NCBI GenBank assembly: GCA_022453515.1
Contig: JAJNNY010000015.1
Coordinates: forward strand, 248,001 to 312,000
Direction: 5' to 3'
DNA: 64,000 bases
Source of the DNA: Astrocystis sublimbata
Lineage: Eukaryota; Ascomycota; Sordariomycetes; Xylariales; Xylariaceae
Shown here: in pieces, positions 10,599 to 21,506 of the stretch
Numbering within the stretch: the first letter of the stretch is position 1
How the letters are laid out: every line of letters begins with the position of its first letter
Notes under the pieces: model-generated
Databases searched by the model: none
What the model saw: only the letters and a program-made list of their open reading frames with translations
What the model was told of the DNA's origin: nothing
Position numbers and translations under genes: made by a program

Positions 10599-13382
10599 TT
10601 ATTCCTCATCCGAGCTGTCTCCAGTGCAATCCTCAAACTCACTAGTCGCCCCGATGATCATTTTCCACACACTGTTGCGGTTCGAGGTCGAGTCGACGAT
10701 GTCCCAGCCCTCAGTCTGTGGCTTGATGCCATCATCCAACCATCTCAACCTTCTCTTGCCCTGTTCGTCGTCGCCAAAGCGGATGAACTGCATCATAAGG
10801 AATGTTCGATAACGGTTTTCTCGTCTAAGCGAATTTCACAATGGATCGTATGGCATTTTCAACGCCGCTCGCTTCATTGGCGCCATTTGAAGGCACGCTT
10901 GCCTCCCACACCCCATTTGTCAACACGTATATGCTGACGCCAGTGATCCTGCGTTGAAGTAAAATCGAACGATGGCGTCTTACTTTCTTCATCGTATTCT
11001 CTAGTGTCCCCAGCACTATCTCCGACAAAACTTTTTCCATCGGGCAAGGGCCATTGCTGTTGCGTGGTCGATTCTTATCGAGAAACCCGTCGCGCTTGAA
11101 AATGTTTTTGCCAAGCTTGATGGGTGTCATATTAGAGCCATTCGTCAAATGTATCTCAAAACGGTCCGGATTGAGATCTTTGAGAAGATGCACTAAGGCA
11201 TTCACGGTATCAATGACCTCGTCCCAATGGGCCATCATGGATGCGGAATTGTCAATGATAAACACCTGACTTTCGTTAGCGCTTGCTGGGTAGGTCCAGT
11301 GTTAGCCTTCAGTACTTACATGATCTCGATTCGCAACAGCTTCTAGAGCCTGTTTCTTCCCGGGCAATTCCCCCCGGTGTTTCTTGGGTTCCCGCGTCCA
11401 TCCTAGGACTTCTGGAATCGTCAATTTTTGATACTGACTGTGTAGATGTTTTGCACTTGGTCGAGCTTTCTCGGTAGAGAACCTTAAGGCCCCGTCGCTC
11501 TTCAATCGGTTTAGTAACATTGTTCCAGAGTGCGAAAAGGAGTGTCTTGGATCATTTTTATGGCGACCATCATCTCGATATCCAGATGCCATGGACACCC
11601 CATTCAGCTTCTCTGTCTCCAGCACCGGAGCGATTGAAGCGCCGGAAGATAGTTGGGTAATACCAGGGACTCTCGCTTCATGTGCCATGCCGCCGCCCAA
11701 CACGAGCGGCTCTAGTGCTGTGGGGGGATTAGACCCCATCATTTGTGGCGAGGGAAAAACGTTGCCTTGTGAGAAGACAGGCGAGACAGGTTGTGTTGCA
11801 CACAGCGATGGTTGTTGCTGCATCTGAAAATGGTCGAGCTTGGTCCGAAAATGACCATGAAGGTAATTTGCACCAAGACGACGCCGTGGATCACCCACTA
11901 ACATGAATTCAAGCACGAACTCCATGACTTGATGCGAAAAATATGAGACGGGAGTACCGAGATTCTTGATCTCTTCGACCACGTCTCTGAGCATGGCTAA
12001 AGGTTCTCTTCCGTCATGAAAACACCCGCCATGTCCGGCCTGAATAAGAATTGGACAGATTCCACGCAATGCTTCGATTCTGGCGTCATAAGCTTGTACT
12101 CGCCCTCGATTAAACATGCACATCCAGATTGCAGCTTCAAAAAAGACACAGCCGAGTGACCAGATATCAGCGGCGCTAGTAACGGAATGTCGCAATCGTT
12201 CTGTGCCTTCGAGCCGAACCGTTTCTGGAGGGGAGTACATAACCGAGCCCCAGTTGTCTTGGCCGACTGCCTCCCCATGTTTTGAGACATACGCGCTGCT
12301 GGACACGCCGAAATCCCCGAGTCTGAAAACAAGGCGCTTAGGATCATTGTCATCCAGGGAAATGAATATGTTGGAGGGCTTGATGTCGCGGTGTATGTTG
12401 GGCATGCCTTTGGTACCGTGGAGAATATCCAAGCCGGCAATCAGGTTCCCCAGGCCGATCCAAAGCGAGTATGCCTCGCTCCCGCTGCACGGAAGAGACC
12501 AGCATTTTCGAAACACATCCAACAAGGTTCCTTCGCTAGCATACTCGACTAATAAGACACACTTATCGCCTTGGAGGAACGAGCCATAGTAGCGCAGGAA
12601 GCGCTTCTCCATGTAGCTTCGATCATTGTCCATATTGATCAGAGTGGTATACGTGCGGCGTTCGCGGTCGAAATCGTATTCGCGCTCATCGCGCTGGTAT
12701 TGTTTCATGATGACTGTCTTCTATCGAAAGATGTCAGTCATTACCTCCACACCAGCGACGGGTCAATACGGTAGCCGGTTACCTCCTTGATATTGCTGGT
12801 TCTGTGTGGCGAAACTTGAAATATTTTCGCTACGCTCCCCGAGGGGCGGGTTAGCGTTCCTTCAACCTTGAAAGGTAGAATATGCCTGACGTCGAGTTGG
12901 CGACATTCATGGGTTGCATTGATCCCATAGCCGGCTGTGTCGATGATCTGAAGCGGCATCAATCTCCATTGTTGGTCTATGAAGGCTTCCCAAGCATGCT
13001 GGCCACCTGAGTGAGGCGGAAATGGCGAATCATCCAGCCCCGGTTCCTGGCGTGATGTTATTGGCAACCTGGAGTCGTCAAAACGATGATGGATAAAGAG
13101 TTCGATCAAGCCGGTGTGCCGGTCCGACGAGGTTGATATGGAGACCAAAATGAAGAAGACCTTCAGATATTGGTTGCGAATGAGTTCGATGGGTATATTG
13201 CGCCTGATCTCGGGATCCAGGAAAGACTTTATGCGGTCATGGTCGCCGTACGTTTCGAGCACATCGCATGGGATATAAGCCTGCTGCTTATGTTCCCCAT
13301 CGATACCTTCTTCCTGGTTATCATTAAACCATGCCCAAAATGATTCAAATAGGACCTGCGGTTGATTCTCGGAAAAGTCCAT
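10599..13382 (-). CDS. Ser/Thr protein kinase fused to von Willebrand factor A (vWA) domain
   Basis: Formal model complement(join(10599..10787, 10840..11265, 11320..12720, 12783..13382)), 871 aa. Residues 1-200 are an unassigned lead that ends in the kinase N-lobe. The VAIK-type lysine is K206 (TVIMK), split from the N-lobe by a phase-0 intron. The catalytic loop is HRDIKPSN (D312), then DFG (D336) and PPE (364-366), then ADIWSLGCVFFE, so the kinase looks competent. A Ser/Pro-rich linker leads to the vWA domain, whose MIDAS start DNSAS has D672, S674 and S676. The C-terminus GKRRLRWLDDGI...VWKMIIGA ends acidic. The third splice is doubtful. The frame breaks near 10836, and the upstream frame reads YRTFLMMQFIRFG, which fits a vWA strand. 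A one-base frameshift is therefore as likely as the 52-base intron used here. It is paralogous to the kinase-like part of the gene at 21507-23717. Confidence 0.82.
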
Positions 13383-14373
13383 AGTAGCTACCGGAACAGG
13401 GGCAATGGCTTTGCGTGAAGTGATAGATATCGTGAAGGGTCATCAGCGGAAGACGAGGGGCAAAACACTATATATACTAGGTAGGTCGGTACTCTGACTA
13501 GTAGTAGCTACCTACGATAGCGCGGTTCGATTTCCGGCTTGTCGCGGTGCTTTGCATCACCCTATAGAAACAGCAGTTGGAGGAGCGAGAGGAGCAGAGG
13601 GGAGGGGGGGCAGACCTCGACCGTACCTACTAGTATAACGCTACATGCTCGGCTTGCTAACGGGAACTCGCAGGCATTGTCCGGCATACCCATGATCCGG
13701 CTGCCAGACTGCCTACTACTGTGCCCAATGCTGCGCAGACCTAGGCTACGCGTTGCTAGGCGAGAGCTAGGTATTGATGGCGTAGCATACCCCCATGTGA
13801 TTTAGATTTATCCACTACGGCAAGTGGCCAATTGAATTGAATGATGTATCCCCCGAAGGGTCTCAAGCGTACATTTGACTGTGGTTATATGCTACGCCAT
13901 CAGTATCTATGATATGCACAAGGCATCTGCTAATTGCGCTAGGAGTGGCCGAGGTGGCTTAAAGGTTTTCTGCTGCATACGCCAATGCACTCTCCCTCTT
14001 CCAGGTCTATATAACGTTCCAATATCGAACATTTCGAGCTTAGCGTTGAGGCCAGGTCAGGTTTACACCCCCTCACCCCTCGCACCCCTCATGTCACTCC
14101 CGCTAGTTCGACGGGTCTAGTTGAGTCATCACGAGCACCGTTGGTGCGGGGCAGGGATATCAAGACGGAATAGAAAAGTGTTTGTAAACGGATAGGCTCC
14201 ATGGCCGCCGTAGTGATGCGGCTCTCAAGAGTGTGACCCCATTTTGATGTGTTGGCGCGCGTCGTTGCTATTTGATAAAACGTTGAGACTAGGCATCTCC
14301 CTACTACACATGGGGTGTGTATCCCTAGAGTCGATCATCCTCAGACTTACACAGGTAGTAGATAAGTCTTGAT
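13383..14373. other. Intergenic region upstream of the kinase-vWA gene
   Basis: Holds a TATA-like box near the kinase start and several TAGGTA half-sites around 13478-13515. A stretch at 13944-13963 resembles the A-box half of a Leu/Ser tRNA, but there is no matching B box. No protein gene is supported. Confidence 0.5.
13469..13476 (-). promoter_or_regulatory. TATA-like box for the kinase-vWA gene
   Basis: TATATATA-type run on the minus strand about 90 bases before the kinase ATG at 13382, a usual distance for fungal TATA elements. Confidence 0.4.
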
Positions 14374-16564
14374 CTATTGGTCGCCCCCCTTCTGCCCATG
14401 CTGCTGAGATTCTATATCTGCTTGTGGTCGAAGGCCCCTAGCACTCATCCAGATGTCACGCCACGGTACCCATTGTCGCAGACGAGGTGCTAACCAGACC
14501 AGAATCGACAGGACCATTAACCCAACAGTGATCTTGGCAAACAAGAAAAAGAATTGGGGCCGCCAGGTTGGAAATGTAGGAATATTGTCGATTTGGTCGC
14601 TGTCCGGCCACTGGAAAAATCCCGCCCCGAAGAATGTCTGCCCATAACGCATTAGTTGGGTGCTTTTTAGCTTCCTCGTTCCTGGCGATTCATGGCTTAC
14701 GGCAACGAACGTCTCTGGTAAGAATATTAACGTTACCCAAGTGATGATGTGCATCGAAGCAGTCTCCTTCTTGGTCTTTTCTGCGATCGATTTCATTTGC
14801 AGTGTCGACTCGTGCATCTCTTCCGTTATTTCCTCCATTCTTTTCGACGATAGCCGATTTAACTCTACGTTCCGGAATTGGGTTGTCGCATGGAACTGTC
14901 CTTCGCGTTAGCACACATCCAAATGGATGCATTTCGGGGGCACTAACAAGAGCCTTTCCCTCGTCTAGCAATATGATGAGTGTCCCAATCCGTGTACGCT
15001 CAAGCTGCAAGTCTTGTATGATCCCAGTAATCTGTTTGGTGAATCTCGAGAGACTTTGCTGACAACCCTTTCTGATTGCCTCTGGAGTTGATAATTCCGC
15101 CATATAACTTTCGTAGTAACTCACGATTCCCACTAGAATATCCTTATTGAGTCGCAAAATCATATCCGCTTCCTGTAGCTTGCTGCTCAGGAAATGAAGA
15201 CGCTGAAGGTCTTTAAACATGAATTTTTCGAAAACTTGTAGAGGATCGTGGCTCGCACCGGAGACCGCAGGCTGGGGGCTCGTCACCATTGAGCCCTGGT
15301 TTTGCAATGCAGTTTTCGTTGGTGCAACACTAGCAAATCCTGATTCCGCGCGATTGACACTATCCACAAGAGTGTTCTCTCTAGAGATTTTCCAGGTACT
15401 AGTCCGGCTGTCGGCAGTCCTTCTTTTCTGAGGGGGGGAGGCCAATTGTCTCTTGTGGGGTGTAGCTTCGAAGATATTCGTAATGGTTGGGTTCACATTT
15501 AATAGCGCTTTCTCAGCCTCACTTATTGGAGCTTGTTTGATCATGGTCAAGATGGAGTCGATCTCGCGCTCCCAATGGCTCAAATATTGACGCCAACCTT
15601 CACCACACCACTCGAACATGATGAGCTGCGTCATCAAGCTCGCAGTAAATGCGCCTTCTAAAGTTTGCATATCTTCTGCTCGCATTTGCTTAGCCGAAGT
15701 TGTCGCTTCCCTGATACGTTCCTGTAACACATCATTCGCTTTTACGTGGATCCAGGTTGACCTGCCACTGTTGATATCAAATGAATGATAGATACCGGCT
15801 TGCCGTATGGTCAATGGGCACTGCTTGGGATTTGCTGGATATGACGGCTCAGCAGACCACAGATTGTAGCAGTGCCGGATTTCATTTCCGGATCTCCCAA
15901 GCTGTGGAATATTGAAGAGACGGGCATCCTCTGAGCCAAGCAAGTGTTCATGGCGAAAATGACAGTGGTGGTATGCAGTCGGCACAACAAGTCCCGTCAT
16001 CTTGCCGAAGGACAACACCATTTCAAGGAATTGTGGCATTACTTGATGGAAATTTAACAACATCCCCAACATTTCCCGTGAGCAGTCCAGGGGCTCCCAT
16101 GAACTTGGTGCCTCAACAAAGCTATAGGCACGCTTATTAGTCTAAGCTAGTACGTTAGACTCAGGGCGGCACGGGCCGAACCAAGCCATACCCAACGCGG
16201 GCCGCACTTACACATGGCGAGACTTCGGGTCTTTCCGAATGGGATAAAATAAGTGCTGCTGCAATTGATCCAGCGACTGGCAATCGTGTGCATGGGCAGG
16301 GAAATCTTGGACAAGTTAGTTTGAAGACCACATCTCATTCCATCGATCGTGATACTGCCTACTCGACTGGCCATCATAACATTCCCAAAACCTCAGCCGC
16401 CAATATTTAGATTCATTTCTAAACACTTGCGCTGCGCGCTCGTCCAATTTTTGGGCATAGTTTCGAAGTGAGTGCGAAAATGACTGCGTGTACCGGAGTT
16501 TGGCGGGGTAGGAGGCAGGATTCATGCAATCCTCGATCAAGTAATCAATTAAATTCTGCGCCAT
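14374..16564 (-). CDS. CorA-like fungal membrane protein, possibly damaged by an in-frame stop
   Basis: Main model complement(join(14374..14637, 14701..14895, 14948..16121, 16212..16305, 16363..16564)), 642 aa. The N-terminal soluble part contains SRHVFVEAPSSWEPLDCS, formed across a 90-base intron, then FHQVMPQFLEMVLSFGK, HFRHEH, IPQLGRSGNEIRHCYNLW and IRQAGIYHSFD. All are familiar from fungal CorA-like proteins. A coiled-coil-like stretch (MEEITEEMHESTLQMKSIAEKTKKET) leads to two membrane segments: MHIITWVTLIFLPETFVATFFGAGFF, formed by removing a 63-base intron, and FFFLFAKITVGLMVLSILVW. The CorA GMN ion-filter motif is absent, so Mg transport is doubtful and a signalling or scaffold role is equally possible. 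Read straight through, exon 1 meets TAA at 16316-16318. The model avoids it with a 57-base intron that has an unusual AAG acceptor. Otherwise this is a pseudogene. Confidence 0.72.
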
Positions 16565-18300
16565 GGTAATTACACTGCGACTTTATCTCTGACAATCCAC
16601 GATTGATGATGCGTTTGAGAATCAATCAGTGTGGTCTACGGGGAGAAAGGGGTTGAGGGGGATTCTCTACTGTTCTTAAAGCATTTAATAGTACGCCGAA
16701 GAGAAAGCCTATGAACCTGGAATGTAACCCTACGAGCCGCATAATTCGCAAGAAAAAGCTTGAAGCCTATCAGAATGACCGGTTGAGCGACATACAGTCT
16801 GAGATATGCGTAGCTTTTTTTCAGCCCCCAAACAGCCAGTGGCGGTTCAATTCGCTGTCAATTGTGCGAAACTACCTACGGCAATGGCGGTCAATTGTGT
16901 ATTTACAGAGGCTTAGCTTGGCTTGCAGTGTCAGAATTAGTTGATCCCGCGACACTCTTACATGCCTACTAAACTACCCTTTGATTAACTCACTATACTC
17001 TGCAAACTCAATTTCAAAGAATTACCAACCAATATGTGACCAACTGATTATCTACTTCTTTATTATCCTGTACTGAAAGTATAAGTCAGATGTATGAATT
17101 TTGGGCTGAATTATTAAAGTGTGGAGGTAGGGCATCAGCTAGGTGTCGAGCTGGTGGTAGTGGCGCAGGATCAACTAAGTAAATAGTGGTTTATACTGCA
17201 TGCTGATCGCCTGCTATTCGATTTCCATTGGCGTACTTATCGACTCTCAGCCCCCGCCACCCCTCCATCTCCATTGCGCAGCCGACAACACAAGCAGGCC
17301 CTAGTATCTTCGGCTTTTGACACGCAAGTTATTGATCTCGTCGATTTGGCGCTACCAACGTTAGCCATACGTTATGTGAGTTCTAGCGCTAATGAACACT
17401 GATACGAACCTGGCTGAGATCTGCAGGTAGTACAACACGGTAGGTGTCATCATCGCTTGTCTGGGTAACAATGTCAATGTTGAGGTTCTGGTAAAGTTGT
17501 CCGATTAGAACCATGACATACTATAATCTGCATAACGTGCCCTGGGAATTGCCCTTGCAGGTATGTCTGCAACGTACCCATCACCAACCGATAAGAGCTT
17601 ATCACGGCTTGGGGCATGATTCGATTCAGAGATGGGACAGCGAATAATCTCTGCGTTCTGGCGTTCTGGCGTTCTGTCAAGGCAGATCTGGGACCAATCA
17701 AGTATAAGTATGGCTCTGTGGCTCTGTGGCAGTGTGGTTTGTGTGGTACCGAGCTGCACTGCGCAGGCTTTGCCGCCTTATTTGTAGCCAGTTGCAGATG
17801 CCTGGTCGAGTTGAGCCTCAATCTGCAGAGGGGCAGCGATGTGGTTGCAGTGCGCGGGCTATACCCTGCCACACCCCCGTCTTCAGGGATGGATACCGGG
17901 CCATTTCTGTTTGGCCTGAGGCGACGTCACCAACTAGTCACTCAGCAACCTACTTGTATTGTTGAGCATGGAAATGCTCGAACATTTTCTAGTGTTTTCT
18001 CCTTTAGACGGCAGTTTAGTTTGGCGCTGTTGTCTGGTCCTAGTATTAGCTCTATGCGCTCTAGGTTAATCTTGATTACGATTCACCGTATCTCCTCCTC
18101 TCGTAGCTAACCCCTCGCCAGCCCGAGATCAATCCTCCGAGTCAGTGAGTGGAAAGGCGGGTGAAACTACGAGCTAGTACTTTACTCTGTTCCACTGAGG
18201 CGTATCTCAAATATTGTATTCGTGCGGCATGCGCGTCGAACTTCCTTAACAAGGCTATCTATTCTCCAACTACAGATTTTTAATCACCCGACACAGCCTG

Positions 18301-18328
18301 CACGCGCGCGCACACACACACATACACA
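18301..18328. repeat. CG/CA dinucleotide microsatellite
   Basis: Alternating CG followed by CA dinucleotides, a simple sequence repeat in gene-free DNA. Confidence 0.9.
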
Positions 18329-19665
18329 ACCCTGACTTGGACCGAACCAGACTCGGTCATAGTGAAGGTATATCGTAGAGAATCCCTGGCATCTCCCATA
18401 TTCTTGTTGGTCCACAAGTGTCTCAGACGTACATCACATAACTACCTACATATAATGGGGGAGATACTGCCACAAGAAGTCTGGTAGGTATTCGCGAAGG
18501 ACACACTTTATACAGCTAGCTACATATGTATCCAAGTAGGCTCCAGTCTTTCTCCAATACAACATTGTTGTCCCCATTTTGTTCTATGCAATGGACTCTT
18601 GATTGTCCCCACCATCCTGAAACTGATCCCTTTTCTGGATTGAAAGCAAGGTTTAGCCACACTTCACCCCTCCGCCATCCCATACCCCGCAGCGGGACGT
18701 CCTTTCGACATGATAGCCAAGACAACTAGTCCGATCGAATGACCAGACTGTTGTGCTGTGTATTTGCTAGCTCCCGAGGCTCCCACCAACATGAGTTGGA
18801 GAAGTGGACTTTGCAGTAGCCATAAGTGGCCTCCTTGTAAGCTATGCCGCGTGTCTGCCTCAGAGCCCGCAACCGCGTGTGCAACGCGTCAGGGAAGATC
18901 CTGGCAGTAAATTTGATCTGGTTAAATATTTTCGGTGAATGTCTGGCCCTTCATGACGCAGCATCTCACACGAATCGTTCCTATCTAGCCCTGTGGCAGT
19001 GCGCTGACTGATCTGCACAGGAATTCTGCCTCATCGGGTCGCAGAAACGGCACATGTAGTTGGAGTTGATAATACTTAGCGAGATCGGAGCCACACAGGA
19101 GATACCGAGATAGAGTCAAGGACAACACCAGAATATTCTCCGTCTTGTCCCTTCTCTGAAGTACATAGAGGAGTATTGAGACTAGACTAAGAGATCGGCG
19201 AGATAGGAATCTTGGTAGCAGGGATCGCTACACGGATGATTGATTCCGGGGCAGGTGGATAGCCCCTCATGTTCTTACAGTAGCTAGGAATTAGCCTACT
19301 CCGCAGACCTACACACCTGCATGAAGCCACCCGAGGAGCCAAGCTACCACCTCGCCACCTTCCGTCACTTCGTCACTTCTATCTCCCGAACCTGCTGGGC
19401 TGCTTTTGTACTGCCTTGGGCTTGTGACAATCATTCCACCTTGGGAAGGCCACATCCCGGTTTTGGCATAACTATCCTATATGCGTTTATTCAAGCAGTG
19501 ATAGGCATCGGGGCTGTTTACTACCCCTCTTTTTCGACGATCGGCTTCAACTAGACCTCGAGTTTCGTGGTTAGATGTGTCTTAGTCATTCAACCCATTC
19601 TTTTTCGACGACTACGAGGTGTAGCTCCCAAGACGGTCACAAAGATGGGTTCGTGATATAAATTC

Positions 19666-19870
19666 TTTGTCAGGAGGTCTTGCACCAGAGTGAAGGGGTC
19701 TAGCAGTAGTGATGTTGTCAAGTAGAATAGTAGGGGTAGGGTGTCAATTATATTGATCCCTGGGCTTCTTCAAGGCCTTGGGGTCACTCAGCCCGTATAT
19801 ACACGATCCTGACACCCAATTGGCGCCTTGCAAAGAAGCCCCTGTGTTATTGTGAGGCTTATGCTACCTT
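19666..19870 (+). repeat. Dispersed hairpin-bearing repeat, copy 1
   Basis: Matches 24600-24815 in the same orientation. Shared blocks include TTTGTCA, TTGCACCAGAGTGAAG, TAGCAGT, AAGTAGAA, GTATATACAC and GCCCCT, in the same order and spacing. Inside, GGGCTTCTTCAAGGC (19762-19776) pairs with GCCTTG (19825-19830) plus AAGAAGCCC (19833-19841), giving a stem of about 15 pairs with a two-base bulge. No terminal inverted repeats or coding content are seen, so it fits a small non-autonomous element or remnant. Borders are approximate. Confidence 0.65.
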
Positions 19871-19967
19871 AACTGCTGACATTCTTGTATATTGTAGTTG
19901 ATTTTGTTATAAACCTGATGAGGCATTGATGACCACAATGTATTACACGAACCGATAACTCGTAAGG

Positions 19968-21030
19968 TTATGACTTATAAAGTTGTAGGATACCTATAAC
20001 GGTTTGTGCTAATCCAAAGAACACTGTAAAGAATACAGCGATCCAGAGAGTGTACCATTGAGTTGCGTCACGTCGGTCGTGCCACCATTGGCGTAAAGAC
20101 CTTGAACCGGGTTCATCGAATGCTTCCTTCAGATTAACAAGACGGTCTCGCCAATATTTGTAGTCCTCGATACGTCTCTTGGGATGTCGACATCGTAGTA
20201 ATGTCGGATCAAGATCCTCTTGTTTGGCCTTGCCTCTGTACCATCTTTCCACTTTTCTGCTCCCTTTCGGGAATAAGATGCCTAGAGTGTGCAGCGTCTC
20301 CTCGATGAAGTCGGCTGGGAAGACGATCGGGTCTCTGTGATAATATCAGAATAGTTCAAAGATAGCGCGTATTGGGGTCTCACGTTGAATGGCTTTGAAG
20401 AAAAGCGGCATGATGGAAAATGTACACCACCCGGCCATTGTGGTCTTCCTGCAGCAACAGGTGGTCACAGAGGTTCGTCGTTAGCTCAACTTCTAAACCC
20501 GCGATAAGTTCGATGTTGTAAACGTGGAACTCGGTATCCAGCTTGATGCCATCACAAGGAATCTTTGGGAGGGCATCGAAAAGTCCTTGCGCTTTGAGGA
20601 ATTCTGTCAGAGTCCCGCTGGTCCATGTGATGGGTTCTCGACCAGTGTAAACGTTTGAAAAGTTGCCCACGTCAATCATCGTCAAGATTCGCACGGCGAG
20701 GTCGATTGCGTTTTGGATGATATCAGGGTCGAAACTCAGAGGCTCGGCCGCTGCGCACCAATTTGTCTCAAGATTTGCGATGAGATCGTCGCGTGGCGTT
20801 GCATTACGAATGGCAACAATGATATCTAGCATTTCGGCGTTTGTGCGCAGGGGAAAGACTGCACCATTGCTCATGGCAACCGAAGTCACCTGCCTGCACT
20901 GTCGAGCGTAGTATCGAAGATAAGGCTGGAGCTTCTCGCACGAGTCCACGTTGAAGACACTCTTTGCAATAAGTGCCTGGATGTTGGAAGCTTTTGGGTA
21001 ATTTCCCAGCTCATACGCCTTTGATTCCAT
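19968..21030 (-). CDS. Tail-anchored hypothetical fungal protein (337 aa)
   Basis: Model complement(join(19968..20334, 20384..21030)) with one 49-base intron (GTGAGA to CACAG) in phase 2. The ATG at 21030 starts MESKAYELGNYPKASNIQALIA. A frame extension to 21057 begins with TTG and was not used. The protein is mostly soluble and helical: NVDSCEKLQPYLRYYARQC, then DIVNFSNVYTG-like and FLKAQGLFDALP segments, then a basic stretch (WYRGKAKQEDLDP, RRIEDYKYWRDRLVNLKEAFDEP). It ends in a single hydrophobic segment (YTLWIAVFFTVFFGLAQTVIGILQLY) four residues from the C-terminus. That layout fits a tail-anchored protein facing the cytosol. I know similar fungus-only proteins of unknown function but no assigned role. 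It is divergent from the protease-like/pseudokinase gene with 476 bases between start codons, so co-regulation is plausible. Confidence 0.78.
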
Positions 21031-21506
21031 GTTGGATGTCTCTGATGAAGAAAGCAAATCAGCGCTAGTTAAACTTGATGACTGGCTCAGTGTGTCCTAT
21101 TAATAATTTGCCTGAGCTCTAGCATGTTCTCTGCCTTAAAACCTCAGCCAGAATACCCTGTTTATGCAGGTCGGTGGGAGTTGGGGGTACCGGGAATAGG
21201 TGTATTGCGCACTTGCATGTAAGCCTAGCGCAACTCTACAGTGCTACCATCTTGCATGGAGCAGATATGATTCGCTTCTTCGCATGGAGTAAGGCAATCA
21301 ATCTTACCTGAGATGCTGAGCTGGGCAGCTCCTCTCACTAGGCCCCCCTCTGTTTCCACCGAGGTTTTCTGGCTTCGGTCCCAACCCGAAACACCTCGAT
21401 TGCCGGTCTGTTACCTGTATAAAACTGGTTATCCTAGGGACAGCCACCCTAGAGTTTACGTCTTGATTTCTATTCATGTCGTTCAATGTGTTAGCTATTG
21501 CCCTCG
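21031..21506. promoter_or_regulatory. Shared divergent promoter region
   Basis: The only space between two ATG codons facing away from each other: the tail-anchored protein at 21030 and the protease-like/pseudokinase gene at 21507. No clear TATA box is seen. The arrangement suggests joint regulation. Confidence 0.5.

Larger units (their letters stand above)
16565..19967. other. 3.4-kb region without supported genes
   Basis: It carries a CA/CG microsatellite at 18301-18328 and, near its right end, one copy of a dispersed hairpin repeat (19666-19870). The longest frame (17616-18110, plus strand) has low-quality composition, no motif and no splice context. The region looks like decayed intergenic DNA. 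Confidence 0.5.

Noticed and set aside
13941..14030. Possible Leu/Ser tRNA: GTGGCCGAG followed by GGCTTAAAGG
   Set aside because: Only an A-box-like half; no B box or T arm in reach, and no acceptor pairing found.
17616..18110. Plus-strand open frame of 164 codons
   Set aside because: Ser/Arg/Leu-rich without motifs, overlapped by other frames, in otherwise decayed DNA.
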